From positions 22,124,213-22,188,212 of the forward strand of contig OZ234493.1 of NCBI GenBank assembly GCA_965153455.1: DNA of 64,000 nucleotides, read 5' to 3'. The first letter of the stretch is position 1; each line of letters starts with the position of its first letter. This document shows, piece after piece, positions 24,922 to 37,910 of the stretch. This stretch comes from Sphagnum compactum. Lineage: Eukaryota; Bryophyta; Sphagnopsida; Sphagnales. The position numbers and the translations under genes are program-made. The notes under the pieces are model-generated. The model did no database searches, was not told the origin of the DNA, and saw nothing but the letters and a program-made list of their open reading frames with translations.

Positions 24922-27900
24922 AATCCCAGACTCAACCCCATGTGAGTCCTCTCTTTCGTCCACTTTTTCCTGTTTTGTGAGCAACCCTATCAATAATCCT
25001 AAGAAGATGTTGCAGCCAAATATACCTTAGTGGATCACTACTCCCAGATCTGTAGGAACTCTTGAGCTTTTCCTTTCAGAGCATTGTGTCCAGATCTGTA
25101 GGAATTCTGAGGCTTTTCTTTCAGAGAATTGTGTCAGAATCAATCTGTGCATCATCATCTAAGACAGATGAACCTTGATTGCTTTCTCCAAGTGCCTACT
25201 GCTGCAGCCAGTGGAAATTTGTTACGTGCTTGAAGAGTTTTCTGAGGGAGTGCAGTGGCAGAAGGCCCATAACCTTCATCACATGATCTTGTATCAACTG
25301 AACAGTACCTTGTTGTGTGTTTCTAGCTAAAAGCTGTCATGTGCTTTTCAATGACGCTAGCTTTTCTCTCTTTGAGTCTCTTTGAGATCATGAGGCAGCA
25401 TTTTTTTTTTTTTGTTGCCATCTTTCTTCTGCTTTCTCCATGGTTTGTTGGCATTGATATGGATGCTTGTGATGATTGGCATTGTGATTTGAGTAGTGTC
25501 TTGCAGAGAAATGCTTGAGCTCTTATCTGTTGGCTAACAAATCATCTGCAGAAAGAGTGTTGTAATCAATGAATGACTGACATCCTCAGCCACTATGGTA
25601 TTTAGGTTGTGAATTATGAAGCAGCAAAGTTGTTTGAGTTGAGGTTTAGTACATCTCCTATAAAATGGCACAAGAGATGTGGACTATGGCTAAAACATCT
25701 CTGATTGTCCTCATGACTACCAGTCAGCTTCCAATCTAGTTACAAGTTGCACACAGTGTCTTCTCCTGCCAAAACAAGTTATTCTTGTTTTGCTATAGAA
25801 GATAATGCACACAGTCTAGAATCAATTATTGTTTTTCCAGCTTCCAACCAGAGGGAAGCAAGACAATGCACATTTGTTAGGTGTGGAATAGGAAGTACCT
25901 GAGTACCCATCTACGAGCTGGGATAGAGATTTAGGTGGTGTAATAGCTGCAGGGGAGCTGGACAGCAAAGAGAGGCATGCCTAGGCTGCAGCAAGATTCA
26001 GAGCTTGATTCCAGATTACTGACAATGTGCTGTAGCCAAAAGAATGTGCATCAATCTGAATGAGCTCTCACATTTGTTCCCTACTTGTGCACTCTTTTGA
26101 GCCCTCTTTGCATGTCCAGGGGGTTCTTATTTCCTTCAGAAATCAAAGGCAGTTGGACATGTTTTCCACCTTCCAAAATATATGGAGTCAAGTCCCCTCC
26201 AGGCCATCAGATTCTTTGAATAAAATGCCTCCCCAACAGTTGGTTGGACATTCATTAAGCCAGTATCCCGAATAGACAATGCCCAAGCTCAGAAACAAAC
26301 ATGTAAGTGAGCTGGAAACTTGCATAGGCTAGGGTTGTGATCTGGTAATTTTGGCTAAGGTAGAGGGAGATATGGGATATGCTGGTGTGAGTGACATCTG
26401 CAGGGTTATCTTCAGGTTCAGTTCTGAGTTCCAATTTTGATTTCATGTTGAAAGTCATTGAGAATAAACCATAACAGTCAGTAAGATAAAACAAAACATC
26501 CTCTGACATCAGGGCACAACCTACAGGAACATGCAATTATCCTTCCAACCATCAACCCACACAAATACACTACCTCCCAACTCCAAAGTCTTCTGATGAC
26601 CTACATTTCCAGCTTCAGAAGCTTTCAAAAATCTAACTCTCTGTAAGCTAACATGACTAACCCTCTTTGTTGCCAAATTCAAAAGTTTTCCCAAAGCTCA
26701 TGATCCCATGTAGTTACAAGTTCCTATTGTAGGTTGACATGAGAGTTGCAAGACACCGTTTGGAAACACTTGAAGGCCAACTGAGAATTCAAGAACTTTG
26801 AACAAAGCTAATAAAGGACCATAGTGACAAATATGTCAAAAGAGATTGCAGAGACATCTCCACAACAGCTTGTGAAGGGTAACACAACACTGAGTGCAGC
26901 CATAACCTTATGAGAGTTGCTTGCAAAATGTCAGACCATTACCTTCATCATGAGTAAGCTGTGTAAGCTAACATGACTCTCCCATTGACTTCATCAGCTC
27001 CTGATGGTGGGTTTAGGATACGCATGGAATAATCCAAACAGTATTTCAGGCAAAGCACCATACTAACATTTGCATCCTAAGTTTCTGCTTGAATTTCTGG
27101 TAACAACGAGAAGACTAAATCATGACATCAGCTATCACTCAAGATTGTAGTTGCAAAGTGTTAGGGTAAAGCTGCAGGATTGGGGCGTTATTTGGTGTCA
27201 TGACCACGAGATTTTTTTTCATTTTTCTTGTGATACCTGCAAGATATCTGCTGGGTATCACAGGAAAAAGGTGAAAGAAAGAAATTCATTAGATTCGGAA
27301 ATTGACAGTCAAGAAAAAGTTGACATATCACCAAAATTGACAAGTTCTAGTTTTTTTAAATAATCCCTAAACCCAAAACTTGCGGGTCATCCAGTTTATA
27401 AAAAGACACTAAACCCAGACCAGATGACTCCTCTACAAAGCCAAGAACCAGCAAACACTGACCTTGACCTAGTAAACACTTCTTTTTACAGTAGTGGCCT
27501 TATCATGAATTTGGTCTTCTATTCTTTGAATGTGATGCTGGTTTCTTGCCCCCAATCTTCTTGAGAAATCACCAACTCAAACTTCCATTGTACTTTAATT
27601 ACACATGCTTTCCTTATGCAAGTCTATGTTATGTAGTTAAAAAGGCAGTGACAATTACATCAACATTCCATATTACGGATCAAAATGTAGTTCATGTTGC
27701 ACATATCATGTTGTAACACATCATATTACAAAATGTTAAACCAATCTGCAATTGGATTATGTTCCTTTTGTTTCATGTGTTGGTAAATGTTTTGTATGTA
27801 AAATTTTACATGTCATGTCAAAATATACTTATATATTGTTACACTTATGCTATGTTCACACCTAATGCTAAAATGATGGTAATTGCATTTCAAGAAATTG

Positions 27901-28299
27901 TTAAAATGCTAGCATCCGCACCTAATGTTACAATTATCATTATAAATGACATGGCATCTAACACAACAATCAATGGCAACACATTGTTAAGATAAAGTGT
28001 AAAATAACAAGTGGTAAAATGTCACCCAAGTTAATCAAGAATGCACTACAAGAGCAATGTTACATTGTCAAGCCTGATATGAACCATGTAAATCTGTGGT
28101 AAGTTATTGTCAATCAAAAAAACTTGTGGCAAATCAAGGAATGTGCATTTTTGTCTTCCCTTGTAGATCATGAAATGTCTTTTTTAGTATACTAAAGGCA
28201 TTTTCTAGAACACATCAAGTTCACTTGTGATTTTCAATATAAAACATCTAAAAGATGTTATGTGTGGCATCAACAATCACGATAGTAAGAGATACCCTT
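24922..28299. other. Long gene-free region after the fibrillin gene
   Basis: The first several hundred bases are the likely 3' UTR. A short direct repeat, CCCAGATCTGTAGGAA and CCAGATCTGTAGGAATTC, lies at about 25045-25110. Nothing coding could be supported over the next 3 kb. Confidence 0.45.
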
Positions 28300-29217
28300 T
28301 ATGTCTTAGCAAATAGGGAGCAAAACTTTCTTGACCTTTATTTACATTGAAAAGTCCATGAAATTGAGCATAGTAGTTATAAAGTGAAGACCTTTTCACA
28401 TACTCAGGATGCATTTACACTCCTTGCAAGACCAACAAGAGGTCAGTAAATTATTTATTTGTCATCAACAACTACTTGACAAACAACACTATAACCTCCA
28501 ATTTTGTGGTTAAAATAATCCTCACAATAAGGTCCAATAGGTTTTGAAATAGAAAAATGTGTGCCATTGATGGCCCATTTAATGTTTGGGAGACCACAAA
28601 AAGTTTTAAAACCTTGCATTATTGGGTCCATCTTATTTCCAAATGGCCAAATGATGAGCTTCCTAAAAATAATGTTGATCACCACATCAAGATGATCTTT
28701 TTGAAAATAAGTGAAACAATTAATCAACCCACCACAAACAATTCATTGCAAATTAGTAGATTACAACCTTGTGCAATATTGTACAAGGCAAAAGTGATAC
28801 TTACCTCCATTTAGATAAACAACTTGTTGCATGTGTCTTGCTTTCGAATTAGAGGCCTCAAACAATCAACAATGGCAAACAAAGTCTCCTTCCACCTCAT
28901 TGGAAATTTTGGAGCCAACACGAATTATAATATTCCATAATGAGGAATAATATGGAAAACCAATTGTTGACCTCAACTTCACTTAGTGATGGAACTCTAT
29001 AAGCAACAACCTCAAGTTGCAAGCAAACATATGACATTGTAGACACATAAACATAACGATGGCCTCCCTGATGTTGGTTGCAACTATAATATTCAGCACA
29101 AAACATGAGTAAGTACAAAAATATTGACTTGAAAATCAAGCTTTGTAGTAACAAGATCAATAAAAAAAAACCAACTACATGTTCATCATTGATATCCATT
29201 GACAGAAGATATATCAA
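28300..29217 (-). mobile_element. PIF/Harbinger-type transposase remnant
   Basis: The minus-strand frame at 28727-28455 reads as the core of a HARBI1-like DDE nuclease: LPNIKWAINGTHFSIS, then FNHKIGGYSVVCQVVVDD. Upstream on the same strand (about 28800-28920) lies a decayed GAKFPMRWKETLFAIVDC segment. Downstream (28440-28240) frame-shifted pieces resemble GLARSVNA and KGYPLLS. Several frame breaks and stops show that it is inactive. Its ends were not located. Confidence 0.65.
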
Positions 29218-30394
29218 AACACAATATTAAGACGAACGTCAAGTAAATGAATAAAGAACACGCATTGAGCAAATGTAGAAAGCATCAACATTTTGCGTCA
29301 CGATGAAAATATCAACACCAAACTTTGCCAACATGTAAAATCACTTTTGTTGAAATGCTAGTTTATGTATTAGTTAGTAGGTCTAAACAAAGTTAGGTTA
29401 AATCATAACTAGGTTTTAAACTTTAAAATGGTTGTTAGTTTATCATTAGGTGTAAACATGTGTCAATACCTTATTAATGTTTAGTAACCTAAAACCTAAT
29501 GTTGTTCATGCTTTAGGAAATGATGTATTCAGTTGTGTGCTTACTTGCAAATTAGCTTGAAAGCTTATTGTCGAAAATTGTGAAGTTGTTGCTTGTGATT
29601 GCCAATTTGTTATTCCTGAATGTGTTTGTGAATGCGCTCCCGATGCCATCATTCAAAGATCCTATGCAGCTTCTACATGCTTCTTCAAGCTTTAATGCAA
29701 CAAACTTATGTGCTTCAAGATTTGGCGGAACAACACTTCTACCTTGCTTACTTAAGGTTCGGCAGAGCTCATTTCTTCAAGATTTGATGCTAGTTTAACA
29801 CCCTATTTCTCAAATTGTTAGTTTAGTTATGTTGATAGGGCCGCAAACAAGCAAGAATCTAGGATTTTGAAAGATTTTTACCTCCGCACTTGTTTCTTAA
29901 CATTGGGCTATCAACTTTGATAACTAGGTTGTTGGTGTGCCACATAGGCAATCCACGTTGTCTAACTACCAATAGACCTTGCTTTGTATGAACATTGTTA
30001 CCTTAAAAAGGATTTATCGACTCTACTATCAGTTGGTATGAATGAACCATAAGTGATTTATACTTGTAGGTCCATGCACAAAACTGGTTTAAAGATAGGA
30101 AAAGGCATGAAGTAAAAACAATTGTTGCAGCCATAGCTTAGTTACATCGAACATTTTAAAACAGTTATCAACTAGGATTGGGTACATAGGCTACGTAGCT
30201 GGGTGTAGCCTAGGCCTAATTGACCATCACGTCATGTTGGGAGTTACCTCCCATCCATGGAGGATGAAAAAGGTTCTCATCTCATCCATTCCCCCAAGAG
30301 CTTTCTTTAGTCATCATGTTCCCATGATTGTTCCCCACAATCCAAAAACCTTTTTGGTCCACTGCATTCCCAATGGCTGTTCCCTGCAGTCCAA
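29218..30394. other. Gene-free DNA
   Basis: No supportable gene. An open frame from 29568 starts with TTG, not ATG, and is not called. Around 30300-30440 a 90-base direct repeat is built on CCTTTTTGGT, CCACTGCATTCCCAATGGC and GTTCCC. Confidence 0.4.
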
Positions 30395-30479
30395 GAGCCT
30401 TTTTGGTTCAACGCCTCCCCAATGGCCGTTGCCCACTGCAAGGAATGGCCATTGGGAATACAGTGAACCAAAAAGGCTC
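30395..30479. repeat. Inverted repeat with 16 bp perfect arms
   Basis: GAGCCTTTTTGGTTCA (30395-30410) is perfectly complemented by TGAACCAAAAAGGCTC (30464-30479). The spacer also contains AATGGCC-type inverted pieces. This is the end of a small foldback sequence. Confidence 0.8.
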
Positions 30480-30615
30480 AAAATAATAGTATAGATGATT
30501 TTTTAGAATTAGCTGGGGACTATGGGGGTAAGCCAACATAAGAACTTGGTCTTTAATGAAGAGTTTTTAGATCAAACCCAAGCTCTCGTCTGTTACTACA
30601 TCATGTAGTTTTTCG

Positions 30616-30858
30616 ACCCTATTGGTATTGCAATGCTGGTGCAACATCAACAACATATTGCAAAATTCTTGGCCAAAAAACTCTAAGGCATGGGAACAAA
30701 GCAATCAATTTCATCCACTGTCAAGTAAGTTTCCAAGACCCTATTGGTACCACAATGCTGGTGCAACACCAACAACATATTGCAAAATTCTTGGTCAAAA
30801 AAAATCATAAGGCATGAGAACAAAGTAATCAATCTCATCCACCATCAAGTAACTTCTC
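30616..30858. repeat. 122 bp tandem duplication
   Basis: Two copies start at 30616 and 30738 with ACCCTATTGGTA, and share AATGCTGGTGCAACA, CAACAACATATTGCAAAATT and AAGGCATG. They differ at scattered positions. No gene is involved. Confidence 0.85.
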
Positions 30859-31650
30859 AACACAGTTGTTCTTTCTCAGACTGTGTTGTTTCTCAGCCCA
30901 GTGGCGCTGGATGTATGTCAGTGGCTGATAGGTAGGTGGGTAATAAACAGTATTTTTTTAAGGCGAAATTTCATCAAAATTTGACCTGAAAAATAGGATT
31001 TCGACCTATAAAAATGTTTTTGTCATGGAAAAAGTGACCCATATTCTCCAGATTTCAAAAGTCAATTCTCAAACTTAGAAATATAGAAAACTTGTCAACT
31101 ACTCTTCGACAATTTTTTAGACTTTTCACAAGATTGCAAAAATTCGCCACAAAAAAAATTCACTAGTCTGAATGTGCAATGTTCCTTTGTGAACTCACTG
31201 TATCTTATTTGCAAAAATAGATTAAACAACAACCAATAGCCAGATAAAAAATAAAGGAATCTCTTGCATAATGGTGAAACCATGCAACATGGCTAGGTAA
31301 TGTGATCTGCAAAATCAATTCGATAATTTAAAAAAGCAGCAAAAGCAACCTGTAAATTCTGGCTAGGTCTTTGGATGTCATCCATACATTTGTTCCAAAG
31401 TTCAAGCCAAAGTTTTACCACTCTTACACTGATGTCTCTTCTTGCTTCTAGCCAGCGTCAAGGCAAAACAATACAAACAAGAACCATGGTAACCATTGTG
31501 GTTAGTCATGAGACAATAATATCCCCATGGAAAAAAGTGTTTCATTTCCCTCACCATCCATCCCTCATGGTGCATTCTGGTGACTACTGGTTCACTCTAG
31601 CCAGCTTTTTATATTTATTCCAATGACCCATACCATAAAATGGAACGTTC

Positions 31651-31805
31651 GGGCCCACTTAACTTAGGCATGGGCCATGAAATTTTATGTAAGGTGAAGT
31701 TTCATGCTTCAACGATACTGGAGTAGGTAAGGATTCCAGTAGGGCCCATTTAACTCAGGAATAGGACATGCACATTTACATGTTAGTGTAAGGTAAAGCC
31801 TCTTA
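31651..31805. repeat. 91 bp imperfect direct repeat
   Basis: GGGCCCACTTAACTTAGGCAT at 31651 recurs as GGGCCCATTTAACTCAGGAAT at 31742. Both are followed by a GTAAGGTGAAG/GTAAGGTAAAG block. Confidence 0.6.
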
Positions 31806-32380
31806 GGGTGGGGGGATTCTCAAAATAAGGGCCTGCCTAGGATGAGGCAATATGGCCAAGTCTGGCACCGCATTTAAAGAATGTACCCCACTCATGGGCT
31901 TTAAAGCACGAGGCAAAATTGATCATGGACCGAACCTATGTAGATCCTGAGGTGTATGCTTACTTCTCAATAATCATGAGAGGGTTTTTACACCAATAAG
32001 TAGGCATAATTCCCTCCCAATTTCACATAAGGTGGCCTCAGCCCCCTCCACATACACTACCAATTTTCTTTGAGTGCTTTGTGAAAGGAAAGGCACTGCC
32101 ATCAGGTGCCTTCCAGTATACATTTTCCAGAAGGTAAAGCACACTGCTATCATTTTCACAATGTACTCAGAGGGCACCTTATAACTATGAAAGTTAAGTT
32201 AATGAGTGAGTGGAGGAACTTTTCACTTGTAGAATGTTCAGTAGCTGTGCTTTACGCAGGATAAAAGCCCTTGGAGAGGGCATTCTCAGACTAAGGGGTG
32301 GCCTCGGCTCTCCTCGCATGGGCCCCTTATTGTGAGAATGCCCTCCCCCTACCTCCCCCTACGGCTTCACCTAACACATG
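31779..32380. mobile_element. TIR element (MITE-like), about 600 bp
   Basis: The left end CATGTTAGTGTAAGGTAAAGCC pairs with the complement of GGCTTCACCTAACACATG at the right end. The similarity runs inward for about 60 bases through GGGGGATTCTCAAAATAAGGGCC (left) and the complement of GGGCCCCTTATTGTGAGAATGCC (right). No open frame of note lies inside. I assign no superfamily. Confidence 0.6.
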
Positions 32381-33761
32381 ATTAGTATTTCGACCGTGGA
32401 TTCACATAGGTAAATGAATACTCTACACGTTGGGCGTTATCCCCATTTGTGCTTCCTTTGCTTCGTCTGAATAGGTAGGTAGTAAAGTAAAACTCAATCG
32501 AGCTGGTAGACCATTAGGCATCTGACATAGGAAAGATGCGAGTGAACCAGAAACTACACTGATACCTTCGCCACAAAAGAGTGATAACAGCAAAAGGACA
32601 AAGAAGGGACGGTAATTTTAACACTCCCAAAGCTTTGTATATATTTTTTAAAAAAATTCTTCCCGTGGGATTTCGCAAATTTTGCTGGAAAAGCACACAT
32701 GTTACACGGGAACAACAGATTCTCCCAAGTTTTGGGTCTCTCGAAAAAATCACAAATAGCCAAAATTCGTCCCAAAAATAAATAAATAATCCTCTACTGC
32801 CACTTTAATAAAGGTTATTGCTTTTGCTGAGGTATTTCTTGGCCAATGGCACCATTTCAAGCCAACAAAAAATACCCCACTGGATTGGATTTTTTTTGTG
32901 ATACAAACCTTGTGAGCATCCAAAAGATTTTCCAAAATGTTTTTGGAGCTAACTTATTATTAGCGTGAGGAGGAGCGTCCAGAGTTCGAGTTATTTGCTA
33001 TGAGGTGAGCACATTACTTGCCACTTTGCATTCTTCAGTTTTTCCTCATGATCCATCTCCCCATATTTGTTTGTTTGTTTGTTTGCATTTGAGAGAGAAT
33101 TTGGTAAAAGAGTTCGATAATAGCTGCTGCTGAGCTTTTAGTTGTAGATTCTCTTTCGCCCCTTTTTGCATGCTTGTACCTACTCTTTGTTTCATCTTTG
33201 AATTTCTCAGGCTGTTCTTGCCCAGCGGAGGTGAAACAGAGGAAATTCATCACGATTCATCTCTATTCTCTCTGAAATTGCTCACAAGTTCAAGTTACTG
33301 CCAGTCATGCATAATATGTTGTCGATAGCTATAGAAGTTTCTGAAGTTTCTCAGTTTTGGCACTTTCTTTTCTTGTTTGATTATTTATTGTTGTAAATGG
33401 AACACCATTTGTGGGTTAAGGATGGAGCGTTACTCCTTAGATTGTCGCAAGTTGGCAGTAGATTTTTCGGTTGCCAGATTCACCCCACTGTGCCAGGGAT
33501 CTGATCCTTGTAAGGTTTGTGATTCTTTTTTGGGATCAATTATCGGAAACTTGTAAACTGAAGATGGCGAAGAGAAAAAAAGCCTGGATTACAGAAAATT
33601 TTGTTCTTGACACTTGTACGATGTCTCTGTGTTCATATATACCTATGACTTCAGTTTCTTGGATTATTTGCAATCAATCTTTGGAGTCAATTTGATCAAG
33701 TCGTTTTGCTCAAGCTCAGCTATTCTGTCTTGTTTTGTCAGGTTCAAACACTAGAGAAAAC
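32381..33761. other. Intergenic region and probable promoter of GST gene A
   Basis: No gene is supported. A TTTG microsatellite is at 33066-33085. From about 33000 onwards the sequence is probably the promoter and 5' leader of the GST gene that starts at 33762. Confidence 0.45.
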
Positions 33762-35945
33762 ATGAAGCTGTATGGCGCAGGCACTGCCAATGTGCACCGT
33801 GCACTACTCGTCCTGTTTGAAAAAGAGGTAGGTTTTGACCTCATCAGCTGCTGTATTCATGTTCATAAAAACACAAAGTACATAGTTTGAGGTCTCACTC
33901 AAAAGTTTCAAGAATATATTCTGTCAGTTTTTGTCAGAGACAAGAAGAGGTTCCTCTGTGCATCAACTCAAAGGCAATTTACTATTCCTCTTTCCATGTC
34001 TGTTCCAGGTGTGGGATGTTGAGCTGGTGCATGTGGACCTTCTTGCTGGAGAGCACATGAAGCCATGGTATCAGGCTATGCAGGTATACATGGCCTTTCT
34101 TTACAATCACAAAAGCATGTAAAATAAGTGTTGATAGTAGGGTTTCTTTTGTTCCAAGATGACTTTGTGTCTCAGTAAATTGTATGCTAATAACCAAAAG
34201 AATTTCAATCAAAGCAAGCAACAAAAGAAAATCTTATTACTCTAATAAGTGGTTGAAGCCAATGTTGTCTGGTCTTAGGTTTTGAAGAGAGCCTCTGGTC
34301 CTAGTTTGGGCTAAATTTTAATCTGATGGAAAGAACCTCCATTTCCAGCTAGTTAATCCTTAATTTGATGTATGCTCTGCCTAGGTTCTTGGAGTGGTTC
34401 TTCACATTCTTTAAAACAAATCTCCAACTGAGTCTGATGTCACCTAACTACACACATTTTTGAGATGTGACTATCTACAGATATAGTAGATAGTCACAGA
34501 CCACTCAGGTAGTGGAGATGATGGTTTGATATGTTGCAAGCAACATTCACAATGTTATGGCTGCCTTAATTTCCGTAGATTGTTTTCATTTGTTCAAGAT
34601 TGATCCTTTTTAAAAAAATTACCCTGCATGTAGTTTGTGGAGTTTCTCTCTGCAATCACATTGATATCAACATCATCTCGATTCATCTTTGTTCCAAGCA
34701 AGGTACTTAGGATCAAAGCTATAATGACTGTAGTTACAACATGGAAAAGTGATTTAACTACAGAGGAGCTTGTAGCCTGAACAGGTGACTGCGACACTCA
34801 CCACACTTTTTCTGTGTGTTTCTTTTTCTGAAGGGATCTAAATTGTTTTTGTGTTTGCTTGTAAGAAGGCATCTGTAAATTGAGGTTAGGATTTCTGGTT
34901 CTTTATTCTAGAAGTGAAAGTTATAAGGTCATTAGAAAAGGACTTCATTGCTCCTAAAGTTCTCAAATTCATGGCTCTTCTTAACACTACTCAAGCTCAG
35001 TCCAAACTGGGCGCATAGGGTTTATGACAACAAGGCAATCACAGTGCTTTACTGTAGAGAGTAGTCTCCTTTCTCTAGGTTAGTAGTTATATTCTGTCAT
35101 GGTTTTGTGTGCCTTATCAAGATATCATTACTCTGATGTCCTCAGTCATGAGAGATTTCTTTTCAAGGCAAGTTTGATATATAGTGGACTATGTTTCCCG
35201 CACCATGACACAAAACTGACATAGGTTACTGGTTTCCATTGGAATCTACTGATTGAGGTTGGATGCTGATGCAGCCATTCCACCAAATACCTCTTCTTGA
35301 AGATTGTGACTTTCGTCTTTATGGTGAGGATATGAATCACACTCCAGATCAAATTGTAGTAGTTATGTTGTAGTGCTTTGTGAATGATAACTCTTGCATA
35401 TCTGAAATCTCTTTCCCTTTATTCACTTCATTTCCATACATGATCAATCTAACTTACAACTTGGTGGGTTGTGAAATGAAGAGTCGCGAGCTATAATTAG
35501 GTACATTGCTGAAAAGTACGAAGGCCAAGGAGCACCCCTGCTGGGAAAGACATTGAAAGAGAGAGCATTGGTCAACCAATGGGTAGAAGTAGAGGGTCAA
35601 AATTTCTTTGCTCCATATGAAGCAATTAGTTTGGAGAGTTTTAAAGCCTTTTATTTCAAGAGACCTCTTGACAAGCAACTAGTTACATCTAACTTTGAGA
35701 AACTTGAGAAGGTTTTCAATGTATATGAAGCTCAATTGTCAAGGAACAAATACCTTGCAGGTGACCATTATAGCATTGCAGATCTTGTTCACACACCAAG
35801 TCTTCACAGACTTAAGAGGGTGGAAGTAGATGCCTTTGCAAAGTGGAAGCATGTAACTGCCTGGTATGAAGACATCAGATCACGTCCAGCTTTTCAGAAA
35901 GTCCTGGAGTGGGACTCAAAGTGGCCATTCGTAAAAGCAGAATAA
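33762..35945 (+). CDS. Phi-class glutathione S-transferase, gene A
   Basis: Four exons: 33762-33827, 34009-34083, 35275-35323, 35482-35945, giving 217 aa, the usual phi-class length. The 49-base exon 3 (PFHQIPLLEDCDFRLY) and the start of exon 4 at the ESRAI motif match the classic phi-class exon pattern, with an extra phase-0 intron in the N-terminal exon. The thioredoxin-like G-site domain is residues 1-80 (KLYGAGTANVHRALL, cis-Pro in QIP, ESRAIIRYIAEKY). The helical H-site domain follows (NQWVEVEGQNF, KYLAGDHYSIADLVH, RPAFQKVLEW). Such enzymes conjugate glutathione to electrophiles or act as ligand carriers in the cytosol. The phi catalytic Ser aligns with Ala/Asn here. PFHQIP replaces the common PFGQVP. 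Confidence 0.9.
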
Positions 35946-37910
35946 TACTCTTGCTTCATATCGAATGTTGATGTTTATTTCACATCATGACAATGGAGCC
36001 TCTAACATCAAGTTACTTTCATATGTGGTATTCATAAGCACCAGAACTTCCATTTTTCTCAATTTCTCCTCATGCCATCTCTAGGGTACTGTCTTCAAGG
36101 AGCTGTTCTTTCTAAAGTCATCAAAGGCCTTATTCACTATATCTATGTTGTGTGCCATTTTACTGTGTCTTAAGGTTGAACCTAAAACCCTAGGAGAGCT
36201 GTGGATGAATGCCAAAGATAATGATGCTTTCTGGAGAATCTTTGTTGATAAACTTGTATTAAAAGATCCAGAGAGTTTTCATGTTATGCGGTCAAGTTCT
36301 TGTCACCTACATGATCTCCATAATTGCTGGGAAATTGGAATGGTTACATATTTCTTATGAAAGTTCAGCTCCGTGAGCTCCAATGTCTGCACAAATCCTG
36401 TACAAATTCACAAGACATGGATGATTTTGAAGAGCTAGTTTGTTTAAATACCACCAAATACATACCAGTCATGGATATGATTCATGATTGGCAGAAATGT
36501 CCTGTTATTCTTCCTTTTCATGTCTTTGTTGTGGAGTGCAATCTGTAATGTGCAAGTTTGAGAAGTGTCTTCCTGTCTGGCTGCCACCTTGGAAATCTTT
36601 CAATTTTTCACTCCCAGAGACAAGCTTGGATGCACCTCATTTTGTCCAGACATGGCAGGGTAAGAAAGAGTGCTTGTGCAGCGAAGCAATGTAAATCTTC
36701 CATTTTCAATTACAGTAGAGAGAAAATGTATCCTTCCTTGATACCTCATGATTTCTTTAGCATCAAGAAAAAGAACCATTATCAGAGACTAAAATATACA
36801 ATTCAGAGACTTTGTCTGTGCAACAAAGCAGACTGTTTCACAAAAATTATGAGCCATTCCTCCCCATAACACATCAAAGGTAAATGTTGTATAATTTCAA
36901 GCAAAACCAAAATGAAACATGAGAAGTGCAGTAATCACCTTCAGAGTATCAGAGTATCACCTTCATCAGAAGATAAACTCTCATAAGTAGAGAGAAATCT
37001 CCATACTCATGATTAAGCAAGAAAGGACAATATGAAAAACTTTTTGTGGAACTAAAAAAATAAAGACTTCTAAATGGGGAAGAAGAAGAAAAGCACAGAA
37101 CAATAAAATTAGCAGTATGAACAACAGAGACAGCCTCTCACTTGTTCATGGACAATCAACAGTAACTTGTATGATAGTGACTTATCTGTCCCAACTTACA
37201 CCCAGACTTCATCATCTCATGAAGGTGGGCATAGGCCAGTGTAACCACCAGCCTATGTACAAGTTTCTGCTGCAAGTGCAGAAGCAACAGCAAGACTCAG
37301 CCCCGATACTGGCTAGCACCTAACACCACAGGAGGCAAAAACATAGAGAAAACAGAGCGGGACAAAACAAAGAGCATGCACATAGGAAGCAAAAGCAGAA
37401 TATAACAGACAAAAGGGAAAAGACAAATGAGGACCTTCACGAGATGATATACGGAACATAAAAGAAATTGACTGAAGAAACACAATATCTTCGTCATCAC
37501 TGAGAATTTCTTCATACTTGTGATTTAAGTCAACCTAAACAGAATTGAGAAATGACCTCAAAATAAGGTTATAGATAATTCAGATCTTAACAAGCAAACA
37601 GACTACACACATGCAATACTGTAAACAAAGGACTGTGCATATTAAAAACTATAGAAAATTCACACATAAATACCCTTGTGACATTTGGCAATTCTTTCAT
37701 GCAATTCCACTTCTTCAACCTTGGACAGTTAGAGTATAAAATTCTTCCTGTTGCCTTGATGATGAGCAATTTGTTCCTGAAACAATTATCAATGCAATTC
37801 CCTCTCCTTGATATGTTACCAACCCTCAACAATCACTTCATTATCCTCACTATTCTCCAATTCAGCTGCTTCCAACAGCATGACCTTGTCCTTCTGCAAA
37901 CTACCACTGT
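35946..37910. other. Gene-free region between GST gene A and the bL25 gene
   Basis: The GST A 3' UTR probably occupies the first 150 bases. Beyond that, frames near 36145-36870 do not match a family I know and lack splice or start context. Nothing further is supported. Confidence 0.4.

Noticed and set aside
29568-29798. Small secreted peptide gene (hydrophobic N-terminus)
   Set aside because: The frame begins at TTG with no upstream in-frame ATG, has no family match, and lies in repeat-rich AT DNA.
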